This document shows positions 63,773 through 64,000 of a stretch of 64,000 nucleotides of DNA, in pieces. Source of the DNA: Ferrimonas aestuarii (lineage in GTDB: Bacteria; Pseudomonadota; Gammaproteobacteria; Enterobacterales; Shewanellaceae); contig NZ_SWCJ01000004.1 of assembly GCF_005116665.1 (NCBI RefSeq), positions 62,001 through 126,000 of the forward strand. The letters run 5' to 3'. A model generated the notes under the pieces. The model searched no databases. It saw only the letters and a list, made by a program, of their open reading frames with translations, and was not told the origin of the DNA. Position numbers and translations under genes: made by a program. Position 1 is the stretch's first letter. Each line of letters opens with the position of its first letter.

Positions 63773-63786
63773 TGTGGTAAACCACA
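63773..63786 (-). promoter_or_regulatory. TGTGGT-AA-ACCACA palindrome, copy 1
   Basis: Perfect 6-2-6 inverted repeat. The surrounding ATTGTGGTAAACCACATTT is repeated exactly 94 bases away. Confidence 0.6.
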
Positions 63787-63866
63787 TTTCGAATCCGCGA
63801 TGGTTTAAGAGGTGATCTCCGCCGCATTGAGCCATTTTTGGCCAGCGCATAAGCGCAGGAGTCAAT

Positions 63867-63880
63867 TGTGGTAAACCACA
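63867..63880 (-). promoter_or_regulatory. TGTGGT-AA-ACCACA palindrome, copy 2
   Basis: Second copy of the same 6-2-6 palindrome with identical flanks. Two copies about nine helical turns apart suit a regulator that loops DNA or two separate promoters. Confidence 0.6.
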
Positions 63881-63943
63881 TTTAGCGCAATGACATCTGG
63901 CTCTAACGGGCTGCTACACGCACCATTCTGAGACACAACACAA

Positions 63944-63975
63944 TAAAAAAACCGGCTCAATCTAGGAGCCGGCTT
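63944..63975 (-). terminator. Terminator of a minus-strand gene lying beyond the window
   Basis: CCGGCTC/GAGCCGG stem (63952-63958 with 63966-63972) with seven A residues on the left, which are T residues on the minus strand. No gene of the window ends here, so it probably serves a gene to the right. Confidence 0.7.
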
Positions 63976-64000
63976 TGCATTCGCAGTTGCGGTGTCACGC

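Noticed and set aside
1..64000. CRISPR arrays, rRNA, tRNA, phage genes, transposase genes
   Set aside because: I looked for regular repeats, tRNA-like folds and typical proteins and found none. The only mobile-element candidate is the MITE-like sequence at 44084-44313.

Overview
The window looks like a chromosomal segment of a facultatively anaerobic marine gammaproteobacterium close to Shewanella or Ferrimonas (an inference from gene content; no rRNA or tRNA is present to test it). The signs are a stand-alone cytochrome c nitrite reductase (NrfA), periplasmic fumarate-reductase-type flavoproteins with tetrahaem cytochromes, a three-gene molybdoenzyme operon of the polysulfide/thiosulfate reductase type, many chemoreceptors, and a TonB2 cluster of the Vibrio/Shewanella kind.

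Layout. 0.3-0.8 kb: a small VOC protein. 0.8-3.1 kb: an iron-linked membrane operon (DUF3649, PepSY, DUF3325; minus strand) behind a Fur box. 3.2-5.1 kb: a Cache-type chemoreceptor. 5.9-17.8 kb: one long plus-strand operon behind two Fur boxes. It encodes a TonB-dependent receptor, a PqqL/FusC-type M16 lipoprotein protease, a YddA/FusD-type ABC transporter, then DUF3450, ExbB1 (TtpC-like), ExbB2, ExbD, TonB and a TPR protein. Seven genes in a row are joined by stop/start overlaps or a short spacer. It reads as a self-contained uptake and proteolysis system with its own energising motor. 17.9-31.8 kb: an ankyrin protein, a TPR protein with a DesK-like kinase and NarL-like regulator, ssb, a repeat-containing exported protein, a YajR-type MFS transporter, uvrA, an unrecognised protein with a hydrophobic hairpin, a CAP-domain protein and an RluA-type pseudouridine synthase.

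32-64 kb is mostly anaerobic respiration and taxis. It holds nrfA and a porin; a first module of a Tat flavoprotein, tetrahaem cytochrome, periplasmic cupin and porin; an AT-rich NodB-like lipoprotein; a TetR regulator; three tandem Aer-like receptors with a 230-bp MITE-like element at one stop codon; another chemoreceptor with a porin and a PstS-like protein; then a second module of a periplasmic cupin, porin, two-component system (degenerate NtrC-type regulator plus a kinase with a solute-binding sensor) and flavocytochrome c; and finally the molybdoenzyme operon.

The most interesting feature is the pair of paralogous cupin/porin/flavin-reductase modules. Both cupins carry the H, E(+4), Y(+6), H(+38) residue pattern known from DMSP lyases of the cupin type, and both reductases keep the catalytic arginine of fumarate reductase but change substrate-pocket residues. 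My inference is that a porin admits a substrate, a periplasmic cupin lyase converts it to an unsaturated acid such as acrylate, and the flavin reductase uses that acid as a respiratory electron acceptor. The two copies would have different specificities. Nothing here proves the substrate.
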